Shown: piece after piece, positions 1-6,923 of the stretch
How positions within the stretch are numbered: position 1 is the first letter of the stretch
How the letters are laid out: every line of letters begins with the position of its first letter
Assembly (NCBI GenBank): GCA_022793685.1
Contig: JAAWDI010000023.1
Coordinates: 1 to 54,769, forward strand
Length of the DNA: 54,769 nucleotides
Direction: 5' to 3'
DNA from: Oscillospiraceae bacterium
GTDB lineage: Bacteria > Bacillota > Clostridia > Oscillospirales > Oscillospiraceae
Program-made: the position numbers and the translations under genes
Notes under the pieces: generated by a model
Databases searched by the model: none
Seen by the model: only the letters and a program-made list of their open reading frames with translations
What the model was told of the DNA's origin: nothing

Positions 1-59
1 GGTAGAGCATCCGCTTGACGTGCGGGAGGTCACAGGTTCAAGTCCTGTATCGTCCACCA
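1..59 (+). tRNA. tRNA-Val (anticodon GAC), 5' end cut by the window
   Basis: The window opens inside the D-loop. What remains is a full anticodon arm (stem CCGC/GCGG closing the 7-nt loop TTGACGT, so anticodon GAC, valine), a 5-nt variable loop, a T arm (ACAGG / TTCAAGT / CCTGT), the 3' acceptor strand ATCGTCC, discriminator A and an encoded CCA at 57-59. The missing 5' acceptor strand should lie just before base 1. Confidence 0.93.
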
Positions 60-105
60 TTGAAATAGAAAGGACAGGGCATTTGCCCTGTCCTTTCTAT
101 TTCAA
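60..105 (+). terminator. Long perfect hairpin after tRNA-Val, probable terminator
   Basis: A 22-bp perfect inverted repeat (60-81 against 84-105) with a 2-nt spacer starts one base after the tRNA CCA. The outer part of the right arm is T-rich (CTTTCTATTTCAA). It is longer than most intrinsic terminators, but the position directly behind a tRNA fits termination. The A/T-rich outer arms would let it act on both strands. Confidence 0.7.
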
Positions 106-106
106 T

Positions 107-345
107 GGAAACCTGCGGTTTATTTGACATGCTCAGGGCAAATGAATTGCCCCTGCGCCAAGGTTTTGCCTTGCGGCAAAACGCTTGTACGCCGCACTTG
201 CGGCGGCTCGCTGGCGTCGGCGACTCTAACGGGACGGGACTTTTTTGTCAACGAGCGACAGCAAACCCCCTGTAACCGCAATAGTTACAGGGGGTTTGCT
301 GTTTGAAGCTGTTTTCCCTTGTTTTCCCTTATGAGCGAAAGGCAA
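107..345. other. Non-coding, hairpin-rich region downstream of tRNA-Val
   Basis: No credible gene is seen. The stretch carries several separate inverted repeats: GTTTTGCC/GGCAAAAC around 163-182, GCCGC/GCGGC around 191-204, and the 19-bp hairpin at 258-302. A 60-codon open frame at 124-306 has no ribosome binding site and runs through the hairpins, so it is not called. The density of palindromes next to a tRNA and beside a gene relic suggests the scar of an old integrated element; this is inference. Confidence 0.5.
258..302. repeat. 19-bp perfect inverted repeat (hairpin)
   Basis: ACAGCAAACCCCCTGTAAC at 258-276 is perfectly complementary to 284-302, with a 7-nt loop CGCAATA. No long T run follows on either strand, so it is not a standard terminator for an adjacent gene. 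It may be a terminator of lost neighbours or a repeat-family unit. Confidence 0.75.
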
Positions 346-432
346 TTACGCCTTTCGCTCTATGGCCTTATCAAAGGCCCACTTGATAAAGGTGTTGACG
401 GTCTCCCCCTGGCGCTCTGCGTAGGTCTCGAT
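346..432 (-). pseudogene. Remnant of a ribbon-helix-helix (Arc-like) DNA-binding protein
   Basis: Read on the minus strand, 432 to 346 encodes 28 residues ending in stop TAA, including the stretch YAERQGETVNTFIKWAF. This matches the C-terminal half of small Arc/CopG-like ribbon-helix-helix proteins (pattern YAE..GE.VN.FI..A) common on mobile elements of gut Clostridia. The frame is closed immediately upstream by a TAA at 433-435, and no start or N-terminal strand region is left, so this is a fragment. The gene end lies inside the hairpin GAGCGAAAGGC/GCCTTTCGCTC at 333-360, probably its terminator. The family call rests on motif recognition only. Confidence 0.55.
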
Positions 433-504
433 TTACGGTATATTATCGCCGTCGGCCCGAAGTCCGTTTTGTAAGCCACTGCATCTTTTCGCCAACGCGA
501 TACA

Positions 505-543
505 GAAAAAGAGAGCCGCGGTTTTGCCGCGACTCTCTTTTTA
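505..543 (-). terminator. Intrinsic terminator of the acylase-marR-degV operon
   Basis: On the minus strand, just past the degV stop, AAAAAGAGAG(t)CGCGGC pairs with CCGCG(g)CTCTCTTTTT around an AAAA loop and ends in a T run. This is a textbook intrinsic terminator. Confidence 0.88.
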
Positions 544-544
544 T

Positions 545-1402
545 TCAAGCCTCCGTGTAGCTTTTTGTAAAGAAGGCAACGGCAATGGCGCCCGGGCCGA
601 CGTGGGTGCCGATGGTAGCGCCGACGGTGCTGACGGGCAGCGAGGGAACCTTCCCGCACCAGAGAGCTTTGCTGTCCTCTATATACTTTTGCAGCAAAAC
701 GTCGCTTAAACCGGTATAGCCGAGGGCATAGGGCCGTTCAAAGTCGATGCCGACGGTTTTCTGAATTTCCTGCATCAGCAGATTGTTGCCGTTGCGGGAG
801 CCTCTCGCCTTGCCCAGCATACACACCTCACCGTCACGGACGGCGACCACCGGCTTGATGGACAGCAGTCCGCCCACCAGCGCCGCCGATTTGGAGATAC
901 GGCCGCCGCGTTTCAGATATTCCAACGTGTCCAGCAGGGCAATCAGGCAAATGTGCTTTTTCTCAAATTCCAAAAGACGGGCGATTTCAGCGGCCTCCAA
1001 GCCTTGGTCCATCAGTTGAACGGCCCGCTGCACCAAAATGCCCTCGCCGATGGTGGCGTTTTCACTGTTCACCACATGAACCTGCCCGGGAAAATTCTGA
1101 GCGGCGGCGCAGGCGCTTTGATAAGTGCCGGATAGCTTTGCCGACAATGTGACGGCAATGACCTGCTCCCCCGCATTCACTGCATCTTGAAAGGCTTCTT
1201 CAAAGGGGAGAGGACTGATTTGACTGGTGGTGGGAAGGGATTCCCCTTCAATAAGCAGCTCATAAAACTGCCGGTGCGTCAGGTCGATGCCGTCGCGGTA
1301 GGCCGTTTCGCCAAAGGTGACCGTCATGGGAAGGACGGTGATTTCAGGACGGCAGGAAGCAAGGATGTCCGACGCAGAGTCGGTGATGATACGAATGCCC
1401 AT
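545..1402 (-). CDS. DegV family fatty-acid-binding protein
   Basis: A 285-residue protein of the DegV family, cytosolic two-domain proteins that bind a fatty acid and present it to fatty acid kinase (FakB role) in Firmicutes. It shows the family N-terminus IRIITDSASD, the loop TTSQISP that contacts the lipid carboxylate, and the C-terminal YLKRGGRIS block. Normal family length is 280-290. The start is the ATG at 1402, with AAGGAG 10 nt upstream and the family-typical N-terminus; a longer open frame to 1501 runs back into marR and is not supported. It is the last gene of a three-gene operon behind a MarR regulator and a secreted amidase, so it may handle acyl chains released by that enzyme (inference). 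A terminator follows directly. Confidence 0.9.
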   Translation of the reverse strand: MGIRIITDSASDILASCRPEITVLPMTVTFGETAYRDGIDLTHRQFYELLIEGESLPTTSQISPLPFEEAFQDAVNAGEQVIAVTLSAKLSGTYQSACAAAQNFPGQVHVVNSENATIGEGILVQRAVQLMDQGLEAAEIARLLEFEKKHICLIALLDTLEYLKRGGRISKSAALVGGLLSIKPVVAVRDGEVCMLGKARGSRNGNNLLMQEIQKTVGIDFERPYALGYTGLSDVLLQKYIEDSKALWCGKVPSLPVSTVGATIGTHVGPGAIAVAFFTKSYTEA

Positions 1403-1406
1403 CTGA

Positions 1407-1877
1407 TTATGACTCCTTTTCACGTTTTGGCGGAAGCGGCATACCGGCGGCCGCCAGTTTTTCGCAGATACGTGCAAAGCTTGCCGCATCTGCTTCTCCA
1501 ATCACGTCGATAACGTGCTGGGCGATGTCCAGCGAGCGCCGGTGTACCGCCAGAAAGTCGGGGAGGTGCTCTGGGACAAGACGCACGAACAGGCTGCGTC
1601 CGTCTTCCACGTCCCGTTCCTTGCGGAGATAGCCCTGCGCACACAGGGCGTTGACCGTCCGGTTGACCTGACTTTTCAGCATATTGGTGCATTTCAGGAC
1701 GCTCTGGATGGCTGTTTTTCCAACGCCGTCCTGCTTATAGCGGTCAAATACCAGCTTCATGACAACGGCCTCATTATAGGTCAGCCCCTTTGTCATGCGG
1801 GAGCTTTTCAGCATGGCGCTGACGGACAACCATGCTGTCAGAAGCCGCTCCTGCAATGGTTCATTGCTTTTGGACAC
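1407..1877 (-). CDS. MarR family transcriptional regulator
   Basis: About 156 residues with a winged helix-turn-helix. The recognition region is around LKCTNMLKSQVNRTVNALCAQ, followed by the wing GYLRKERDVEDGR, the standard MarR signature. MarR dimers bind short palindromes and release them on binding a small ligand. The start is uncertain. The GTG at 1877 follows the upstream stop codon after one base with GCAGGA just before it, which would be tight translational coupling. The longest frame starts at an ATG at 1931 inside the upstream gene. It lies between the acylase and degV genes, and the palindrome on their shared promoter (3129-3145) is the obvious candidate for autorepression. The ligand is unknown; a fatty or bile acid is a guess from its neighbours. 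Confidence 0.88.
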   Translation of the reverse strand: MSKSNEPLQERLLTAWLSVSAMLKSSRMTKGLTYNEAVVMKLVFDRYKQDGVGKTAIQSVLKCTNMLKSQVNRTVNALCAQGYLRKERDVEDGRSLFVRLVPEHLPDFLAVHRRSLDIAQHVIDVIGEADAASFARICEKLAAAGMPLPPKREKES

Positions 1878-1878
1878 G

Positions 1879-3087
1879 TTATCCTGCAACGGCGAGGTGG
1901 AAGGTGTGGCTTTCCTCGCCGTAATGCTCATTGCCCACCCATGTGGCGGTACGTTGGGTCAGATTGTACACCACGCTGTGGACAGTGACGCTGTCGGTGG
2001 TGGGATTCCAGGTGCGGCGGCCCACTTGGGCCAGCAATTCCATAGCGGCGGCTTCATCCGCCACCCGGCCGCCGGAGGCGTCCAATGTGTTCATCAGATG
2101 TTGATGGCGGTCAAGGCCTTTCATGCTTTCCTCCGGCTCACCGTCATAGTAACCGGGGGTGAGGATATAGTTGGTCACAGACTGGTAGGGCGCGTCGTCG
2201 GAGTAAATGACATTCAGGGTGCGCTTGCTGCCGTCGTTGTCCGTGCTGTCCGTAGCGTTGACCCACTCCAGCACAGCGCTGCGTCCGGTGGCATCGGCCA
2301 CCATGTAGTGGAAGGAGGTGTTGGCGGAGTCGTGGAGGTCGTAAGCGGAAATCAGCTCCACCGCCTCGTCCACCGAGTCGGCGTAGTCCAAAATGAGCCG
2401 CAGCATGGTGGTGGAGGTCAGGTCTGGCTTTTCGGTCTGCTGGTCGGTGGCGACGGTTTCCTCCCCAGCGCCTTGGGTGGTCATGTAGATGCCGCAGGCC
2501 ACGCCCGCATCATTGACGCCGTCCAGCGGAACATAGGGAGCGGCCAGCATGAGAATTTTGTCCATCATACCTTCGGGCACGCTGTTTTGGTCGATGCCGA
2601 TAAATTGCAGGTCGATGGTGGAAACAGAGGCGTGCCGTCCGTTTCCAGGAGCGGTGTGGACGATGCAGGTGTTGGTGCGGGAAAAGTCGTAATTGCGGCC
2701 AAAGAGCCGGTCGCCGTTGTCGGACAAGGCGGTGAAGGAAGAGCAGCCGATGTTGCTCTCACTGATGTTCATGGGGATGATACCCTTGGTAATGTGTCCG
2801 GTGATGAAGGAAATCAGCTCCTTGTCGGAGGAGGCGCCGCCTTGGGCGAGGTAATCGTCGAAATAAAAATCGCCGGATACCGTCATCTCATAGACAGCAC
2901 CGTCCTGGTGGGCGTCGTCGGCGGCTACGCGCTGCTTGATGGAGAAGAGGGTAAAAAGCTCGTTGTGCCAGATGGCAAAGACTGCGATGCAAAGCGCAAC
3001 CACCACTGCAAGCACGGCCAGCAGTATGATGCGCGCAATCCTGCGCCCTGTGCGCCCCGCAGGGGTGGTTATCTGTTCTGTCTCCAT
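1879..3087 (-). CDS. Membrane-anchored Ntn-hydrolase, linear amide C-N hydrolase / C45-like acyltransferase
   Basis: A 402-residue protein with a basic N-terminus and one hydrophobic segment (about residues 19-40) that should anchor it to the membrane with the catalytic part outside. The Ntn-hydrolase core begins near residue 110: the candidate nucleophile is Cys115 in NIGCSSFTA, followed by LFGRNYDF, the Arg/Asp block shared by penicillin V acylase, choloylglycine hydrolase and peptidase C45 proteins. Activity would need exposure of Cys115 as a free N-terminus by self-cleavage, as known for C45 relatives. The start is the ATG at 3087, with AAAGGAG upstream; the longer frame from 3135 begins inside the palindrome. 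Substrate unknown; an N-acyl amide outside the cell is likely. First gene of the operon with marR and degV. Confidence 0.8.
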   Translation of the reverse strand: METEQITTPAGRTGRRIARIILLAVLAVVVALCIAVFAIWHNELFTLFSIKQRVAADDAHQDGAVYEMTVSGDFYFDDYLAQGGASSDKELISFITGHITKGIIPMNISESNIGCSSFTALSDNGDRLFGRNYDFSRTNTCIVHTAPGNGRHASVSTIDLQFIGIDQNSVPEGMMDKILMLAAPYVPLDGVNDAGVACGIYMTTQGAGEETVATDQQTEKPDLTSTTMLRLILDYADSVDEAVELISAYDLHDSANTSFHYMVADATGRSAVLEWVNATDSTDNDGSKRTLNVIYSDDAPYQSVTNYILTPGYYDGEPEESMKGLDRHQHLMNTLDASGGRVADEAAAMELLAQVGRRTWNPTTDSVTVHSVVYNLTQRTATWVGNEHYGEESHTFHLAVAG

Positions 3088-3128
3088 GTGGTCGAAACTC
3101 CTTTCACGGGAAAGCTCTGTTTTATGAT

Positions 3129-3145
3129 AGTTCATTTTGTGAACT
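3129..3145. promoter_or_regulatory. Palindromic operator candidate for the MarR protein
   Basis: AGTTCA-TTTTG-TGAACT is a perfect 6-5-6 palindrome. It starts 5 bp downstream of the -10 box of the minus-strand promoter and so covers the expected transcription start. Size and position fit a MarR repressor site for the operon that encodes one. The factor assignment is inference. Confidence 0.65.
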
Positions 3146-3150
3146 TTTGG

Positions 3151-3179
3151 AGTATAGCATAAATTTCCTCACTTTGCAA
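3151..3179 (-). promoter_or_regulatory. Sigma-A promoter of the acylase-marR-degV operon
   Basis: On the minus strand: -35 TTGCAA (3179-3174), a 17-bp spacer and -10 TATACT (3156-3151), about 64 bp before the ATG at 3087. Confidence 0.75.
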
Positions 3180-3276
3180 CCATAACCTGAACGGGAGCCG
3201 CAGAGAGGGAGTAGCAGAGGGAAGATTGGCATAAGATAGAAGGACTGAAAAGACAGCATGGAAAGGAAGCGGGCCT

Positions 3277-4251
3277 ATGTGTACGGCGGCGACTTATCAG
3301 ACCAAAGACTTTTACTTTGGCAGGACGCTGGATTATGAATTCTCCTATGGGGAAGATATTACGGTAACGCCCAGGCGGTATCCCTTTCGGTTTCGCCACT
3401 TGGACGCAGTGAAGAACCACTACGCTATGGTTGGCATGGCCCATGTCGCGGATAATTATCCTCTTTATTACGATGCGGTAAACGAAAAGGGCCTGTGTAT
3501 GGCCGGCCTGAACTTTGTGGGCAATGCCGTCTATCAAAAAGAGACCCCCGGCAAGGACAATGTGGCGCAGTTTGAACTGATTCCGTGGCTTTTGTGCCAG
3601 TGTGCTACGGTACAGGAGGCGAGAAAACTGCTTGGGAAGCTGTGCATTGTGGACACTCCCTTCAGCCGTGACCTGCCGGTGGCCCAACTTCACTGGATGC
3701 TGGCAGACAAGCGCGAGGCGGTGGTGATTGAGTCGATGCAGGACGGCCTGCGGGTGCATGATAATCCGGTGGGGGTGCTGACCAACAACCCGCCTTTTGA
3801 GGAGCAGATATTCAACCTGAACAACTATATGAGCCTGTCGCCTGACCCGCCCGCAAACAGATTTTGCTGCAAGCTGCCGTTGCAGGCGTACAGCAGGGGC
3901 ATGGGGGCGCTGGGCCTGCCGGGGGATTTAAGCTCCCAGTCCCGGTTTGTGCGGGCGGCCTTTGTGCGGCTGCACTCCGTTTCAGGGGACACGGAGGAAG
4001 AGAGCGTGAGCCAGTTTTTCCACATTCTCGGCTCAGTCGACCAGCCGAGGGGAAGCTGCGTCGTAGAGCCGGGGAAATATGAGGTCACCCTTTGCACCAC
4101 CTGCTGCAACGCGGACAGGGGACTTTACTACTATACCACCTATGAAAACCATCAAATCACCGCGGTAGACCTGCACCGCGCGCCGCTGGAGGGGAGCGAG
4201 CTGATACGGTATCCCATGATACTCACAGAGCAGATTATGCGGCAGAATTGA
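3277..4251 (+). CDS. Choloylglycine hydrolase family protein, probable bile salt hydrolase
   Basis: A 324-residue cytosolic Ntn-hydrolase that would cleave the amide bond of glycine- or taurine-conjugated bile acids. Met1 removal exposes the nucleophile Cys2 (MCTAATY). Other catalytic or oxyanion residues are present: Arg16 and Asp19 (GRTLDY), Asn79 (AGLNF), the LTNNP block (Asn170/171) and the SRFVRAAF arginines near 223-226. Family length is normal and there is no signal peptide. These blocks, with LNNYMSLSP and GLPGDLSS, match true bile salt hydrolases better than penicillin V acylases. The loop YSRGMG (205-210) carries S-R-X, reported for glycine-preferring enzymes; treat that as a hint. 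Start ATG has GGAAAGGAAG upstream. Divergent from a second Ntn-hydrolase; followed by a terminator, so probably monocistronic. Confidence 0.88.
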   Translation: MCTAATYQTKDFYFGRTLDYEFSYGEDITVTPRRYPFRFRHLDAVKNHYAMVGMAHVADNYPLYYDAVNEKGLCMAGLNFVGNAVYQKETPGKDNVAQFELIPWLLCQCATVQEARKLLGKLCIVDTPFSRDLPVAQLHWMLADKREAVVIESMQDGLRVHDNPVGVLTNNPPFEEQIFNLNNYMSLSPDPPANRFCCKLPLQAYSRGMGALGLPGDLSSQSRFVRAAFVRLHSVSGDTEEESVSQFFHILGSVDQPRGSCVVEPGKYEVTLCTTCCNADRGLYYYTTYENHQITAVDLHRAPLEGSELIRYPMILTEQIMRQN

Positions 4252-4253
4252 GG

Positions 4254-4282
4254 AAAAAGCGGCCCGTCAGGGCCGCTTTTTC
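4254..4282 (+). terminator. Intrinsic terminator after the bile salt hydrolase gene
   Basis: AAAAAGCGGCCC and GGGCCGCTTTTT pair around a GTCA loop and end in a T run right after the stop codon. Confidence 0.9.
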
Positions 4283-4329
4283 CCATTGCACGATTAAGGT
4301 TTTCTTATTCTCCTATGTACTTTTGTTAT

Positions 4330-4358
4330 TTTACATTTTGAAGGGAACGTGAGATAAT
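4330..4358 (+). promoter_or_regulatory. Promoter of the glycyl radical enzyme gene
   Basis: TTTACA, a 17-bp spacer and GATAAT. This leaves a leader of about 75 nt before the AAAAAGGAG ribosome binding site of the gene at 4441. Confidence 0.6.
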
Positions 4359-4440
4359 CCAATTAAACGTTTTCACCAATCACGCTTGGGCTGCTGAACG
4401 CAACGGCAGTCTAAAATCAACAAAAAGGAGTGCTGGAGCA

Positions 4441-6858
4441 ATGTATCAAAACGCCCCTGTCACTGAGCGCGTCCAGCGCATCAGGGACAAATACCGCAAC
4501 ACCAAGCCGAAAATCGACATTCACCGCTATAAGCTCGTCACCGAGTTTTATATGGAGAATCCCGACATCACCGGTATTCTCAAACGCGCAAAGAACCTCT
4601 ACAACCTCTTTGAGAAGATGCCCACCCCCGTCAACGAGGACGAGCTGATTGTGGGTTTTGCCGCCGAGACCTACCGCGGCTGCGCCCTGTTCCCCGAGAA
4701 CTCCTTCTGGTGGTTCCTGGACGAGATTGACAACTTGCCCACCCGCGGCGTCGACCCCTACGACATCGACAAGGAAACCTATGATTACATCAAAGAAACC
4801 GCTCATTACTGGGATAAGAACTGCATGAGCGCCATCATTGACCAGTACCTGCCGGAGACCTATAAAAATCTGGCGGGCGCCGGCGTGCTGAACTTCGGCG
4901 TGAAGGGCAACTGCCAGAACCCCATCGGCCACTTCTGCGGCAACTTCTGGAAGGTCGTGGACACCGGCTTCGGCGCTATCCGCGACGAGGCGCGGGCCAA
5001 GATGCGCGCGCTGGAGGAGAAGGGGATTCAGGGCGACGAGGCTCAGAAATACATCTTCTACCGCGCGGTAGACATCGTATCTGACGGCATTATCCTGTAC
5101 ACCAAGCGCTATGCCGCCGAGTGCGCCCGTCAGGCCGCCGCGTGCAAAGACCCCGCCCGCAAGGCGGAGCTGGAGCAGATGGCGGACAGCCTGAACTGGA
5201 TTATGGAAAAGCCCTGCCGCACCTATCAGGAGGCCTTGCAGGCCTGCTACCTCTACCAGCTCGGCCATATTCTGGACGCGCAGCTCCACGGCATCAGCTA
5301 TGGCCGCCTCGACCAGTATGTGGGCAAGTATCTGGAGAAGGATTTGAAAGAAGGCCGCATCACCAGAGAGCAGGCACAGGAAATGACCGACATGTTCATG
5401 CTCAAGGTGGCCGAGTGCAACAAGGTGTGGTCTGAGCGCGCCACCAAGTCCGGCCCGGGCTATACCTCCGGCCAGCTCATCACTGTGGGCGGCATGGACA
5501 AGGAGGGCAAGGATGCCACCAACGAGGCGACTTACATGATTCTCCAGTCCTCCGCCCGGCTGAAACTGCACAACCCGCCTGTTGCACTGCGCATCCACAA
5601 GCAGACCCCTGACCAGTTGTGGGAGGCCGGTCTGGAGTGTAACAAACAGGTGGGCGGCGTACCCTGCTTCGAGTGCGACGAGGTCACCATCGAGGGCTTC
5701 CTGAAACGGGGCATTCCCGTCGAGGATGCCCGCAACTACTGCCTTATCGGCTGTGTGGAGCCGTGCGTCTGCGGCTGTGACTTCGCCAACTCCGGCGGCG
5801 ACGGCAACGCAGCTTACACCATCCTGCCCGCCGCCCTGTGGCTGGCCATCAACAACGGCGTGAACCCCTTCCGGTTCCCCGGCGCGCCTGAGCCGGGCGT
5901 CAGCGGCCCTCAGACCGGCTACCTCTATGACATGAAGAGCATGGACGAGGTGCTGGCCGCCTATAAGACCCAGATGGACTACTTCACCAAGTGGCAGGTG
6001 AGCATGGTCAACTGCTACGAGTATATCTATTCCTTCCACCGTCCCCTGCCCCTGCTGTCCGCCACCATGGACGGCTGCATGGAGAGTGGCAAGGACGTGC
6101 TGTGGGGCGGCGCAAAGTACAACGGCGCAGGCAACTCCAGCATCGGACACGGCACCGTCGCTGACAGCCTGAACGTCATCGACTACCTGTGCTTCCAGAC
6201 CAAGAAGTACACCACCCGTGAGCTGTACGACGCCCTCATCAACAACTGGGAAGGCTATGAGGAGATGCGCCAGTATATCCTCGGTCAGGTGCCCCACTTC
6301 GGCAACAACGATGAGAACGCCGACAAGTACCTGAAGTTCGTGGCCGATACCTATGCTGACGGCATCACCCGCGGCACCAGCCCCCGCGGCTGCAACTGGT
6401 CTGCCGGCTGCTGGCCCGTCACCCTGAATATCGTCATGGGTATGTTCAACCATGCCACCCCTGACGGCCGCAAGACAGGCGACCCCCTGTCCGACGGTAT
6501 CTCCCCGGTGCAGGGTATGGACAAAAACGGCCCGCTGGCCACCATCAACTCCATCCTGAAGTTCGACCAGAGCACCTATGCCAACGGTACTCTTTGCAAT
6601 ATGAAGTTCCACCCCTCCGCCCTCAGCGGTGAGAGCGGCATTCAGAAGCTGCGCGCCGTCATGCAGACCTATTTCGACGGCGGCGGTATGGAATTGCAGC
6701 TGAACATCGTTTCGGTGGATACGCTGAAGGAGGCGCAGGAAAAGCCGGAGGATTACAAGGACTTGGTTGTCCGCATCGCCGGTTTCTCCGCCTACTTTGT
6801 GGAGGTCTTCAAAGAGGCGCAGGACGACCTCATCCGCCGCACCGAGATGAATATGTAA
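4441..6858 (+). CDS. Glycyl radical enzyme of the diol-dehydratase-like group, substrate unknown
   Basis: An 805-residue glycyl radical enzyme. The radical loop RIAGFSAYF places the glycyl radical at Gly781, and the active site loop IGCVEP gives thiyl Cys438 and base Glu440. The GCVEP motif and size resemble glycerol/propanediol dehydratases, CutC and isethionate lyase rather than pyruvate formate-lyase, which has two adjacent cysteines. His283 (LHGISYGR) aligns by eye with a substrate histidine of glycerol dehydratase, but the next residue is Gly. After GCVEP come three more cysteines (442, 444, 446), which is unusual. The radical SAM activase these enzymes require is not adjacent or anywhere in the window, and there are no microcompartment genes. 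Flanked by a promoter and terminator, so it stands alone. Family call is secure; reaction is not. Confidence 0.9.
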   Translation: MYQNAPVTERVQRIRDKYRNTKPKIDIHRYKLVTEFYMENPDITGILKRAKNLYNLFEKMPTPVNEDELIVGFAAETYRGCALFPENSFWWFLDEIDNLPTRGVDPYDIDKETYDYIKETAHYWDKNCMSAIIDQYLPETYKNLAGAGVLNFGVKGNCQNPIGHFCGNFWKVVDTGFGAIRDEARAKMRALEEKGIQGDEAQKYIFYRAVDIVSDGIILYTKRYAAECARQAAACKDPARKAELEQMADSLNWIMEKPCRTYQEALQACYLYQLGHILDAQLHGISYGRLDQYVGKYLEKDLKEGRITREQAQEMTDMFMLKVAECNKVWSERATKSGPGYTSGQLITVGGMDKEGKDATNEATYMILQSSARLKLHNPPVALRIHKQTPDQLWEAGLECNKQVGGVPCFECDEVTIEGFLKRGIPVEDARNYCLIGCVEPCVCGCDFANSGGDGNAAYTILPAALWLAINNGVNPFRFPGAPEPGVSGPQTGYLYDMKSMDEVLAAYKTQMDYFTKWQVSMVNCYEYIYSFHRPLPLLSATMDGCMESGKDVLWGGAKYNGAGNSSIGHGTVADSLNVIDYLCFQTKKYTTRELYDALINNWEGYEEMRQYILGQVPHFGNNDENADKYLKFVADTYADGITRGTSPRGCNWSAGCWPVTLNIVMGMFNHATPDGRKTGDPLSDGISPVQGMDKNGPLATINSILKFDQSTYANGTLCNMKFHPSALSGESGIQKLRAVMQTYFDGGGMELQLNIVSVDTLKEAQEKPEDYKDLVVRIAGFSAYFVEVFKEAQDDLIRRTEMNM

Positions 6859-6883
6859 TCCCGCTTACCAAGCAGCGCAAAAG

Positions 6884-6916
6884 AAAAGCCCGAAGGCAAC
6901 CGCCTTCGGGCTTTTT
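6884..6916. terminator. Bidirectional terminator between the GRE and C-S lyase genes
   Basis: AAAAGCCCGAAGGC and GCCTTCGGGCTTTTT pair around an AACC loop. A and T runs on both sides serve two convergent genes. Confidence 0.9.
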
Positions 6917-6923
6917 CCATATG

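Noticed and set aside
124-306. 60-codon frame downstream of tRNA-Val
   Set aside because: No ribosome binding site; it crosses two perfect hairpins and shows no protein-like pattern.
4417-6612. 731-codon open frame on the strand opposite the glycyl radical enzyme
   Set aside because: The composition is that of an antisense shadow (long Val/Ala/Gly/His runs without any domain), no ribosome binding site is seen, and the plus strand encodes a complete known enzyme.
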